This document shows, one piece after another, positions 43,685-52,178 of a stretch of DNA of 64,000 nucleotides. Numbering within the stretch: position 1 is the stretch's first letter; the number at the start of each line of letters is the position of its first letter. The stretch comes from Acidimicrobiaceae bacterium (GTDB lineage: Bacteria > Actinomycetota > Acidimicrobiia > Acidimicrobiales > RAAP-2), in NCBI GenBank assembly GCA_003133685.1, contig PKYQ01000028.1, forward strand, positions 152,454-216,453, given 5' to 3'. The position numbers were made by a program, and so were the translations under genes. The notes under the pieces were generated by a model. It was not told where the DNA came from. It made no database searches and was given only the letters and a program-made list of their open reading frames with translations.

Positions 43685-44875
43685 ATGATTCGCTCCAGAC
43701 TGCGGCTTTGGACGGCGTTGTTCACACTCACGGGCGCCGCCGTGGGAGTCACGTTCGTGCCCTTTAGTGTTCCGACGGCCTCAGCGACGAGCGGCACGTT
43801 TCACGTATCGCAGATTCTCTTGGGCTCTTCGTTGCACCACACCTACACGGTGAGCGGATCAACGTCGACGCACACCGAGGCGCTGAGTGACCCCGACGAT
43901 ATAAGTCAATGGGGTAACGACCTCGTCGTTGGCTTCCAGAACGGTGTGGGCCCGCAAGGGCAGGCGAGCGCCGACGGGAATCTTGACAGCACGGTCGTCG
44001 AATTCACACTGAGTGGACGCGTCCTCGCGCAATGGGACCTGACCGGAAAGACCGACGGGGTCACCGCCGACCCGGGGCTTGGCGTGCTCGCGACCGTCAA
44101 CGAAGACGCGAATTCTGCTCTTTACCTGATCCGCCCGGCTGCACCCACGAGTGACGCAGTGATCCGCTTCTCGTACAACGAGTCGCTGCCTCACGGCGGT
44201 GGTACTGACGCCATCTCGATCGACGACGGTCATATATTGATCAGCGCCTCCGCGCCGGGAACGAACGGGGCGTCGGCGCCGCAAGCAACGTACCCGGCCG
44301 TCTATTCGGTGACGCTTGGCGAGTTCACGAAGACCGCGACGGTCACGCCGCTCTTCTTCGACGAGAGTTCCGCCACGGTGGCCAACATCGGAAGCGCGAA
44401 GTACGGCGCTTCGACGCCACTGGCACTGACCGATCCGGACTCCAATGAAGTGGTCCCGTTTTGGAGTCCCCGTTTCGCGGGTGACTTCATGCTCACCAGT
44501 CAGGGTGATGGGGTGCAGGTCTACGTCCACGGCGCTAGGACGTCGCATCAAACATTGAGCGTGCTGACCCTGACGCAGTCGGTGGATGATACCGCGTGGC
44601 CGACGAACGCCCACGGTTCGCTCTTCGCCACGAACTCGACGAACGACGCCGTCGACGTCGTGAAGGGCCCGTTCGATCGCAATGCACCAATAGTCGTGGT
44701 GACGCCTTGTGGCGCCAACAGCGCTCCGGCCACCTGCCCGGCGCCGAACTACCCGGCCAATTATCTGGCGACGTTGAACATCACGAACGGAACTGTCACG
44801 CCGGTCACGGTGTCGGGATCGACGTTCGTTCCCCAAGGTGGTCTGGCGTTCGTGGCGGGCTTCACACCCAATTGA
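43685..44875 (+). CDS. Secreted beta-propeller-like hypothetical protein
   Basis: A 396-residue exported protein. ATG 43685 follows GGGAGGG at good spacing. Signal peptide RLRLWTALFTLTGAAVGVTFVPF with a probable cleavage after SVPTASA near residue 34. The mature part alternates short beta strands with WGNDLVVGFQNGVGP, VLATVNEDANSALYLI, and AAPTSDAVIRFSYNE, compatible with a beta-propeller. CGANSAPATCPAP contains a Cys pair. No enzyme motif recognised. Its end is 238 bp before hen1. Confidence 0.7.
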   Translation: MIRSRLRLWTALFTLTGAAVGVTFVPFSVPTASATSGTFHVSQILLGSSLHHTYTVSGSTSTHTEALSDPDDISQWGNDLVVGFQNGVGPQGQASADGNLDSTVVEFTLSGRVLAQWDLTGKTDGVTADPGLGVLATVNEDANSALYLIRPAAPTSDAVIRFSYNESLPHGGGTDAISIDDGHILISASAPGTNGASAPQATYPAVYSVTLGEFTKTATVTPLFFDESSATVANIGSAKYGASTPLALTDPDSNEVVPFWSPRFAGDFMLTSQGDGVQVYVHGARTSHQTLSVLTLTQSVDDTAWPTNAHGSLFATNSTNDAVDVVKGPFDRNAPIVVVTPCGANSAPATCPAPNYPANYLATLNITNGTVTPVTVSGSTFVPQGGLAFVAGFTPN

Positions 44876-44989
44876 AATCGTCGACCGTCCTGACCGTAAT
44901 AAGTGCACCGGACTGTTTCATCTGTCTGACTTTTTGAAGTTTCGCGGTATCGCAACCGACGCACGCAAACTAACGACGATCAACTCCGC

Positions 44990-45035
44990 CTGACGCCAGC
45001 GCGAGACCTTCACTCGAGTCTCGCGCCGTCGTCAG
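44990..45035 (+). other. Strong two-part hairpin upstream of hen1
   Basis: GCGCGAGAC (44999-45007) pairs perfectly with GTCTCGCGC (45018-45026) across a 10-nt loop. Outside it CTGACG (44990-44995) pairs with CGTCAG (45030-45035) after a symmetric 3-nt internal loop. No U-run follows, so it is either a U-less terminator for the preceding secreted-protein gene or a structured leader/regulatory element of the hen1-pnkp transcript, 78 bp before the hen1 ATG. Confidence 0.45.
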
Positions 45036-45112
45036 TCGCCGTTTGAAGCTTCAGGACCTCACCACAAACCTGGCGTAGCGTGGGACAATCCGATCGCCGC
45101 GTGGAGCCGTTC

Positions 45113-46507
45113 ATGCTTTTGACAATCACAACGACACACCAGCCGGCGACGGACCTCGGTTTTCTGTTGCACAAGAACCCCGACCGGCACCAGAGTGCCG
45201 TACTCAGCTTCGGCACGGCGCACGTGTTCTACCCCGAGGCGATGGTGGATCGCTGCACGGCCGCCGTCCTCGTCGAGGTCGATCCGGTCGACCTCGTTCG
45301 AAATCACCGGGGTCCCAGCGGGGGAGCGGCCTCCCTGGGTCAGTACGTGAACGACCGCCCCTACGCCGCCTCATCGCATCTCTCGGCCGCGATCAACAAA
45401 CTCTTCGGCACGGCGTTGAGTGGGCGCTGCAAGGAGCGACCCGAACTCGTCGAGGTAAGGATGCCCTTCGAGGTGCGTCTCCCCGCGCTCCCGGTGCGCG
45501 GCGACGCTGACCTCCTGCAACGGATCTTCGAACCGATCGGCTATCACGTGGAAGCGACGCCCATCGCGCTCGACGTCGAGTTCCCAAACTGGGGGATGAG
45601 TCGTTACTTCGACGTTCGTCTTACGACGACCACTCGACTTCGCGACTTGCTCGAACAGCTCCTCGTGCTGGTTCCGGTGCTCGATGACGCCAAGCACTAC
45701 TGGGTGGGCTCTGAAGAGATAGACCGGCTGCTGCGACGTGGCGGCGAATGGCTGTCGACGCACCCCGAGCGCGAGCTCATCGCGAACCGGTACCTCCGTC
45801 ACGACCGTGTGCTCACGAATCAAGCGCTGGAACGACTCCTGGACGTGGAAGACATCGCTGAGATCGAGGGCGCCCACGACAACGCCGAAGAAGCCGTCGA
45901 GCGTCCGATCTCGCTCAACGAACAGAGAATCGCCGCGGTCGTGAATGAGGTGAAGGCATGCGGCGCTCGACGCGTCTTGGACCTGGGATGCGGATCAGCC
46001 AAAGTGATTCGCGCGCTGCTGTCCGATACCAATGCCGAAAAGGTCGTCGGTGTCGACGTCTCGTATCGCTCGCTCGAGGCCGGGGCCCGTCGTCTGCATC
46101 TCGACACGATGACGCCGCGCCAGCGTGAACGCGTTGACTTGTGGCACGGCTCACTGACGTACCGGGACCGTCGACTCGAGGGGTTCGACGCGGCGGTCGT
46201 GGTCGAGGTCATCGAGCACCTCGATCCCTCCCGTCTGTCGAGTTTCGAGCGGGTCATCTTCGCGCACGCCAGCCCACGCGTCGTCGTCGTAACGACGCCC
46301 AACGTCGAATACAACGTGCGATTCGAGGGGTTAGCCACCGGCGCGTTGCGCCACCCGGACCACCGCTTTGAGTGGACGAGGACGGATTTCGCTCAATGGG
46401 CCGAGGCGGTCGCGTCGCGCCACGGCTACCACGTCACCTTTGCCGGCATCGGACCGGATGATCCCGAGGTCGGCGCACCGACGCAAATGGCGGTCTTTCG
46501 CCGATGA
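45113..46507 (+). CDS. hen1: RNA 3'-terminal ribose 2'-O-methyltransferase Hen1 (bacterial)
   Basis: A 464-residue two-domain Hen1. The N-terminal half (about 1-245, MLLTITTTHQPATDLGFLLHKNPDR) is the bacteria-specific domain that binds and activates the Pnkp ligase. The C-terminal half is a SAM methyltransferase: LDLGCGSAKVIRALL near 289-303, and the Mn2+-binding EVIEHLDPSRL with a later His in FAHASP. It methylates the 2'-OH of the cut RNA 3' end before ligation so that repaired RNA resists further cutting by the same ribotoxin. ATG 45113 has GGAG 6-8 nt upstream. Overlaps pnkp by 4 nt. Confidence 0.96.
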   Translation: MLLTITTTHQPATDLGFLLHKNPDRHQSAVLSFGTAHVFYPEAMVDRCTAAVLVEVDPVDLVRNHRGPSGGAASLGQYVNDRPYAASSHLSAAINKLFGTALSGRCKERPELVEVRMPFEVRLPALPVRGDADLLQRIFEPIGYHVEATPIALDVEFPNWGMSRYFDVRLTTTTRLRDLLEQLLVLVPVLDDAKHYWVGSEEIDRLLRRGGEWLSTHPERELIANRYLRHDRVLTNQALERLLDVEDIAEIEGAHDNAEEAVERPISLNEQRIAAVVNEVKACGARRVLDLGCGSAKVIRALLSDTNAEKVVGVDVSYRSLEAGARRLHLDTMTPRQRERVDLWHGSLTYRDRRLEGFDAAVVVEVIEHLDPSRLSSFERVIFAHASPRVVVVTTPNVEYNVRFEGLATGALRHPDHRFEWTRTDFAQWAEAVASRHGYHVTFAGIGPDDPEVGAPTQMAVFRR

Positions 46508-49044
46508 ACATCAAGATCCCCGAACTCGCCCTGGTCGTGCTCGTGGGCGCGAGCGGTTCCGGTAAGTCGTCGTTCGCGGCGAGACATTTCCTGCGGACCG
46601 AGGTGGTGTCCTCGGATTTCTGCCGGGGACTCGTGAGCGACAACGAGAACGACCAGGCGGCCACCCAAGACGCGTTCGACGTCCTTCACTACATTGCCGG
46701 CAAACGTCTGAATGCCGGAAAGCTCACGGTCGTCGACGCCACGAACGTGCAACCGGAGTCACGTCGCAGCCTCATCGAATTGGCGAGGAGGCACCACGTC
46801 CTCGCGGTGGCGGTGATCTTGACGGTACCCGAGTCAATCTGCCACCAACGAAACGAGTCTCGAACGGATCGTGATTTCGGGCCGCAGGTGGTGCATCGAC
46901 AACTCGACCAGTTGCGTCGTTCGATGAAGGGACTCCGACGCGAAGGATTTCACCGCGTCGCGACCCTGGAGGGCGTCGAGGAGATCGAGGCGGCGACGTT
47001 CACTCGAGAACGCGTCTGGAACAACCGTCGCGACGATCACGGCCCCTTCGATCTCATCGGCGACGTCCACGGCTGCTTCGATGAGCTGGGTCAGTTACTC
47101 GAACAGTTGGGCTACGACCTGGCCGATGACGGTTCGTCCGCCACTCATCCCGAGAGTCGACGGGCGGTCTTCCTGGGCGACCTCGTCGATCGCGGCCCGA
47201 AGACCCCGGCGGTGTTGCGACTCGTCATGGGAATGGTGCGCGACGGATCCGCGCTCTGTATCCCGGGGAACCACGAAGTGAAGCTGCTGCGCGCGATGCA
47301 AGGTAAGAACGTCTCCGCCAGCCACGGCCTGGCGGAGAGCCTGGCGCAGTTGGCGTTGGAACCGGAACCGTTCCGAAACGAGGTCGTCCATTTCCTCGAC
47401 GGACTGATCGGCCACTACGTTTTGGACGACGGTCAGCTCGTCGTGGCGCACGCCGGACTGCCGGAGTCGATGCAGGGACGCCAGTCGGGCGCCGTGCGCG
47501 CTTTCGCCCTGTACGGCGATACCTCGGGCGAGACCGACGAGTTCGGTCTGCCCGTGCGTTATCCGTGGGCCAATGACTATCGGGGCGAGGCGACCGTGGT
47601 CTACGGTCACACGCCGGTGCCCGAGGCCGTGTGGGTCAACAAGACCATCTGTCTCGACACCGGGTGCGTGTTCGGCGGTCGTCTCACCGCGCTGCGCTAT
47701 CCCGAGCGAGAACTGGTCGCGGTGCCGGCGAACGAGGTGTACTACGAGCCGGTACGACCGTTGATCGACGAGTCTTCGAACGTCGACGTATCTCGCGAAC
47801 GCGGTGAACTCGATCTCACCGACGTCGCCGGCAAGCGGATCATCTCGACGGGCCTCGCTCGCCACGTGACGATCCGCGAAGAGAACGCCATCGCGGCGCT
47901 CGAGGTCATGAGTCGATGGGCGATCGATCCAAGGTGGTTGGTCTACCTTCCCCCGACCATGGCGCCGACCGCGACGACGAAAATCGAGGGCCTCCTGGAA
48001 CATCCGACCGAGGCGTTCAAGGCCTTTCGCGACGACGGCGTCGAGACCGTGGTGTGCGAAGAGAAGCACATGGGTTCGCGCGCGGTCGTGGTGGTCTGTC
48101 GCGACGACGCGGCCGCGGCCCGGCGCTTCACGGCGGATCGCCCGTCGCTCGGCGTGATCCACACTCGAACCGGACGACCCTTCTTCGAAGACCTCGCCGA
48201 CGAGACGACAATCTTGGAACGCGTTCGACGAGCCATAACGGCGGCCGGTCTCTGGGAAGAGCTCGACACTGATTGGTTGATCCTGGACTGCGAGTTGCTG
48301 CCCTGGTCAGCCAAGGCCGAGGAGTTACTGCGCACGCAGTACGCGGCCGTGGGCGCCGCCGCCACGGCAACGTTGAGCGCGGAACAGGTGGTGCTCGAAC
48401 AGGCGTTGGCGCGTGGCATCGACGTGGCTGAGCTCTTGACGTCGAGCGGTGAACGAAAGTTCATGGTCGAAGGCTTCGTCGACGCGTACCGGCGCTACTG
48501 CTGGGAGGTCACGACACTGGAGGACCTCAAGCTCGCGCCCTTTCAGATCCTCGCGGGCGAGGGCGAGAACTACGCGTTGCGCGATCACCTCTGGCACTTG
48601 GAGATGCTCAGTCGACTGGTGGTCGCGGACGAAACGACGTTTCGGCAGACTCGGCACGTCGTCGTTGATCTGAACGACGAATCCTCGATTGAAAACGGGA
48701 CGACCTGGTGGCGAACGCTCACCGACGAAGGCGGAGAAGGGATGGTCGTGAAACCCGTCGAAGTCGTTCGTCAGGGCCCCAAGGGTCTCGTCCAACCGGG
48801 CATTAAATGCCGGGGCCGCGAGTACCTTCGCATCATTTATGGTCCGGAATACACGGCGGCGCATAACTTGGAACGTTTGCGCCGACGGGGCCTCGGTCTC
48901 AAGAGATCGCTCGCGATTCGAGAGTTCGCCTTGGGCATCGAAGCGCTCAACAGATTCGTCGCCGACGAGCCCTTGCACAAAGTGCACGAGTGCGTCTTTG
49001 GCGTACTCGCCCTCGAGAGTGAACCGGTCGATCCGAGACTTTGA
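46504..49044 (+). CDS. pnkp: Polynucleotide kinase-phosphatase-ligase Pnkp
   Basis: An 846-residue trifunctional RNA-repair enzyme. Kinase domain (about 1-170) with P-loop GASGSGKSSF near 15-24. Calcineurin-like phosphatase domain (about 180-430) with DLIGDVHGCFDELG, FLGDLVDRGPKT, and IPGNHEVKLLRA (metal ligands). Ligase domain (about 480-846) with the adenylated Lys in EEKHMGSRAVVV near 521 and the late EGMVVKPVE. Pnkp heals 5'-OH and 2',3'-cyclic ends and, with Hen1, seals and methylates them. ATG 46504 overlaps the hen1 stop, as in other Pnkp-Hen1 operons. No ribotoxin gene is adjacent. Confidence 0.96.
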   Translation: MNIKIPELALVVLVGASGSGKSSFAARHFLRTEVVSSDFCRGLVSDNENDQAATQDAFDVLHYIAGKRLNAGKLTVVDATNVQPESRRSLIELARRHHVLAVAVILTVPESICHQRNESRTDRDFGPQVVHRQLDQLRRSMKGLRREGFHRVATLEGVEEIEAATFTRERVWNNRRDDHGPFDLIGDVHGCFDELGQLLEQLGYDLADDGSSATHPESRRAVFLGDLVDRGPKTPAVLRLVMGMVRDGSALCIPGNHEVKLLRAMQGKNVSASHGLAESLAQLALEPEPFRNEVVHFLDGLIGHYVLDDGQLVVAHAGLPESMQGRQSGAVRAFALYGDTSGETDEFGLPVRYPWANDYRGEATVVYGHTPVPEAVWVNKTICLDTGCVFGGRLTALRYPERELVAVPANEVYYEPVRPLIDESSNVDVSRERGELDLTDVAGKRIISTGLARHVTIREENAIAALEVMSRWAIDPRWLVYLPPTMAPTATTKIEGLLEHPTEAFKAFRDDGVETVVCEEKHMGSRAVVVVCRDDAAAARRFTADRPSLGVIHTRTGRPFFEDLADETTILERVRRAITAAGLWEELDTDWLILDCELLPWSAKAEELLRTQYAAVGAAATATLSAEQVVLEQALARGIDVAELLTSSGERKFMVEGFVDAYRRYCWEVTTLEDLKLAPFQILAGEGENYALRDHLWHLEMLSRLVVADETTFRQTRHVVVDLNDESSIENGTTWWRTLTDEGGEGMVVKPVEVVRQGPKGLVQPGIKCRGREYLRIIYGPEYTAAHNLERLRRRGLGLKRSLAIREFALGIEALNRFVADEPLHKVHECVFGVLALESEPVDPRL

Positions 49045-49094
49045 TTGAGTCCGAAGTCGACGGCACGTAAAATCAACGAACCTCGGGAGTTTCG

Positions 49095-49490
49095 CTAATT
49101 CTGAAAGTTGTAGGTCGTCGTGTGGTGCACTCCGGCGATGGCCCCGATGATGATGAGAATCAGCGTGGCGGCCCCGACGCATCCCAGGACGATGCCGGCG
49201 ATCGCCATACCGTCACCCTTTTCACCGCGCTCCCTGATCTGCTTGCGGGCGACGACTCCGAAAATGAGCGCGAGAATCGACCCGATCCACCACACCCAGA
49301 CGATGCCGAGCACCATCGAGGCGATCGCGAGTCCGTTGGTCGACGTCGTTTGGATCTGCTGGACGTAGGTGACCTGCGGCATCGGCGGTGGCATGGCGCC
49401 AATCGAGGGTGCCGCAGTGCCGAGGGCGACACCGCAGGTGGGGCAAAACGCGACGCCCTCCGGGCATTGGTGTCCGTTCGAGCAAATCAA
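49095..49490 (-). CDS. DUF4190-type small membrane protein with zinc ribbon
   Basis: A 131-residue protein with an N-terminal zinc-ribbon-like segment (CSNGHQCPEGVAFCPTC, a Cys-rich module), a Pro-rich linker (AMPPPMPQVTYVQQ), then two membrane helices (LAIASMVLGIVWVWWIGSILALIFGVV and MAIAGIVLGCVGAATLILIIIG). The membrane pair fits DUF4190. The start is TTG 49490 with GGGGGA 5 nt upstream. It is convergent with pnkp. Function unknown. Confidence 0.75.
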   Translation of the reverse strand: MICSNGHQCPEGVAFCPTCGVALGTAAPSIGAMPPPMPQVTYVQQIQTTSTNGLAIASMVLGIVWVWWIGSILALIFGVVARKQIRERGEKGDGMAIAGIVLGCVGAATLILIIIGAIAGVHHTTTYNFQN

Positions 49491-49729
49491 GGAGTCCCCC
49501 CTAGGTCGGGCCAGTCATGCGAAACCTATCAGTTGATGGTCCTTGACTGAAGTATCGAAAGTGGGAATCGATTATTCTGTCCCATCCCTCGTTCGGCGTC
49601 GGTCTATAACCACTCAATGAGATTCGCGACGATTCGATTGTCGTCGGCAATCGTCGTTGGCATTGATGGTCGCGATGTCGGAACACGGCAGTCGTTCGCC
49701 TTCGACGTGGTGTTGTTTAACCTTAGGGA

Positions 49730-50752
49730 GTGAATTCAACTCGACTTCGTTTCCATTTGGGTCGGCGGACGCGCGTGGTGTTGTTCGCTGGCGCGGTCGT
49801 CGTTCTCGCAACATGGGTCAACGCGACCTCGGTCCAGGCAGTTGGGGATCACTCGAAGGGGAGATCTTCGACTCCCTCGCCCACACCCTCGGCTCTCAAG
49901 CACTTTGGACCGACGGCATTCGCTGGAGAGGGTAGCTGGCACGCTGCCGGACGACCCGTTGACGGAACGCGGGCCATATACGAGACGACCTTGGTCCCGC
50001 CGGGCGGAACTCAAGTCGCCGGGGTGGCGTGGATGGATATGCGTCTTTTGTCCGCGCGGCTGTACTCGGGCTCGAAGAGTCCCGGGAAAGGGCCGTATCG
50101 ATTCACCGCGCCCGTGCAGCCAACCTACGCGAGGACGTTGGTGGCCGCTTTCAATGGCGGCTTCGTGATGAACGTCGCCAAGGGCGGCTACTACACCGAA
50201 GGTCGCGTGGTCGATCCGTTGCGAACGGGGGCGGCATCCTTCGTCATCTATGCAGACGGCAGTGTCAACGTTGGCGCCTGGGGCAGCCACGTGTCAATGA
50301 CCTCACGTGTCGTGAGTGTGCGTCAGAACTTGGTGCCACTCGTGGCCGATGGGCACCTCACCGCGGCTGCGGCGAGCGCGAATTGGCACGCCTGGGGTTC
50401 GACGTGCGGCGTCTATTCGTGCGCCAAGTCAGTACCTGGCATCGAACATCAATGGAGATCAGGCGTGGGCATTACGTCCAAAGGAGCGTTGATTTATGTA
50501 ACTGGTCCCGCCCTCAGCCCGTACCAGTTGGCACAGTTGCTCGTGCGCGCCCGCGTCGTTCGCGGAATGGAACTCGACATCAATTCGAGCTGGCCCGACT
50601 TTTCCACCTACGATCCGCCCGTGGCGAACGGCCTCGCGTCGTCGTCAAACGGGAGCAAGCTCATCGCGTCAACCGTGCAAGGTCCGTGGACCTTCTTCGA
50701 ATCGACGTGGCCCCGTGATTTCATCACGATGTCCGCACGCTCACAGGGATAG
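49730..50752 (+). CDS. Secreted phosphodiester glycosidase (NAGPA) family protein
   Basis: A 340-residue exported protein. RTRVVLFAGAVVVLATWVNATSVQA is a signal peptide, cleaved after SVQA near 37. The mature part carries LVAAFNGGFVMNVAKGGYY, ASFVIYADGSVNVGAWG, and VRGMELDINSSWPDFSTY, typical of the phosphodiester glycosidase/exopolysaccharide family that includes lysosomal uncovering enzyme. Likely acts on envelope or extracellular glycans. GTG 49730 is the longest start; its ribosome-binding site is poor. It ends just before the left tRNA-derived repeat. Confidence 0.82.
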   Translation: MNSTRLRFHLGRRTRVVLFAGAVVVLATWVNATSVQAVGDHSKGRSSTPSPTPSALKHFGPTAFAGEGSWHAAGRPVDGTRAIYETTLVPPGGTQVAGVAWMDMRLLSARLYSGSKSPGKGPYRFTAPVQPTYARTLVAAFNGGFVMNVAKGGYYTEGRVVDPLRTGAASFVIYADGSVNVGAWGSHVSMTSRVVSVRQNLVPLVADGHLTAAAASANWHAWGSTCGVYSCAKSVPGIEHQWRSGVGITSKGALIYVTGPALSPYQLAQLLVRARVVRGMELDINSSWPDFSTYDPPVANGLASSSNGSKLIASTVQGPWTFFESTWPRDFITMSARSQG

Positions 50753-51165
50753 GAAAAAAACTGAGTAGGCATCAATCATTGCAACGAAGACCAAGGAGCG
50801 GGCAACGGTTGTCTGGTTCCAGGACCCTGGAGCGGGTGACGGGAATCGAAGCCGCATGGCCGTCTTGGAATTCTGGATGACGCTACAAAAGATCGCCGCA
50901 GCAACAACGCTGATTAAACCGCACTTCGATTGGAATCTGTTGCGCATCCAAGTCATCTGGGCACTCCATGGATACTTTGTCAACGCAGCCAATCCGATAT
51001 GTGCCACGTGAGTTCCCGTCCGAGGACCACAATCGTTAGCCCAAACCCCGTTTGGTGGACACGTTGACCCAGACACCGATTCAGGATTAGATGCCGGAGC
51101 GTCGACAAGAGCGTTGACTTTGAGGTGTGGGACAATGAGTGTGCCAATGTCAAAATTGCGCGGAC
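50753..51165. other. Gene-free gap holding the left tRNA-derived repeat
   Basis: This 413-bp stretch has no supported protein gene. It contains a degenerate tRNA-Gly 3' half followed by about 140 bp that is similar by eye to sequence at 62748-62886. The minus-strand ORF 50741-51355 reads through the repeat and is not trusted. TCTGGGCACTCCATGGATACT at 50956-50976 matches the GGGCAC-containing element of the right repeat. Confidence 0.5.
50828..50876 (-). pseudogene. Degenerate 3' half of tRNA-Gly (left copy)
   Basis: On the minus strand this 49-nt stretch reads as the anticodon-loop to CCA part of a tRNA-Gly (T-arm region and CCCGCTCCA end), but it differs from the right copy at 62699 by 7 substitutions in 49 positions in my hand alignment. 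The 5' half of the tRNA is absent, so it cannot be a working tRNA. Such 3' fragments are normally left by site-specific integration at tRNA genes. Confidence 0.6.
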
Positions 51166-52107
51166 ATGGAGAAAAGAGTGCATCGAAAATTCGTGCGTTC
51201 TCTCTCAGCTGGACTCGTCGCCGTAACTGCAATCTGTGTTCTGATCGTCTATCGCACTGATGTAATGCGCGTGATAGGTGTATCTGATTCGTCTGCCGCG
51301 ACGCCGAGCGGACAGTCGACAGGTTTCTATCTCGATATCGGCGCTTCGTCATCACTTGGAACGCAGCCAGACGGTATCCGTGCCCACAACGGTCATCGAA
51401 CGAAGACCGGTTATTCGAATGACCTTGTCTCGATCGAAAAAACGCACGGCATGACGCTGACGATGCGTGAAATCGGTTGTCCCGGCGAAACGGTACAGTC
51501 CATCCTCGGGCAGTTGAAGGACAGGTGTTACCACTTGCCGAATACGCAACTCAGCATTGCGACGGCCTACCTACGGCAACATTTGGGAGAAGCCGGCGTT
51601 GTGACCATTGACTTGGGATTCAACAATCTTCTTCCGTGTCTTACCGCGACTGCGACGATAACTTCGTGCGTGAACCGGGGGATTGTTGCGGTTCGAAATG
51701 ACCTTCCGACGATCGTCAGCCGACTCCAACGCGCGGCCGGACCGCTCGTTCACTTCATTGGACTCGGGAACGACGATCCTTTCCTGGCGTACTACTTGCA
51801 CGGTTCATCGGGTCGAGTCATTGCTCAACAAGGCCTGGTCGCCATGAACCAATTGAACACCGCGCTGCAACGGGTCTATAACGCGAGGCATGTACCAATG
51901 GCGACTGTCGCGGAGGGTTTCCAAAGCAGTAAGACGAATCTCGTCACGACGGCGAAATTCGGAATCGTGCCCGAGAACGTGGCCCAAGTTTGTACGGCGA
52001 CGTGGATGTGCACGCCGCCACCATTCGGACCCGACGACCATCCGAACAATGCCGGATATTCGATCATCGCTCACGCGATCTTTGTGAAACTTCCACGATT
52101 GTCCTGA
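51166..52107 (+). CDS. Secreted SGNH-hydrolase-like protein, paralogue 1
   Basis: A 313-residue exported protein from ATG 51166 (GTG 51139 possible). N-terminal RKFVRSLSAGLVAVTAICVLIVYR is a membrane anchor or signal. The SGNH blocks are visible: Ser in YLDIGASSS, Gly in IGCPGET, Asn in DLGFNN, and His in DDHPNNAGY. The canonical GDS reads GAS, and the usual Asp three before the His is a Pro, so the catalytic acid may be supplied differently. Two Cys pairs suggest disulfides. Clear paralogue of the gene at 55125, whose order of motifs is the same. Confidence 0.75.
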   Translation: MEKRVHRKFVRSLSAGLVAVTAICVLIVYRTDVMRVIGVSDSSAATPSGQSTGFYLDIGASSSLGTQPDGIRAHNGHRTKTGYSNDLVSIEKTHGMTLTMREIGCPGETVQSILGQLKDRCYHLPNTQLSIATAYLRQHLGEAGVVTIDLGFNNLLPCLTATATITSCVNRGIVAVRNDLPTIVSRLQRAAGPLVHFIGLGNDDPFLAYYLHGSSGRVIAQQGLVAMNQLNTALQRVYNARHVPMATVAEGFQSSKTNLVTTAKFGIVPENVAQVCTATWMCTPPPFGPDDHPNNAGYSIIAHAIFVKLPRLS

Positions 52108-52178
52108 GGATGCGTTCGTCGTCCCGCTGCGAGATGTCGGGACATCTCTTAACGATCACAACTCGGATCATGTGAGGC

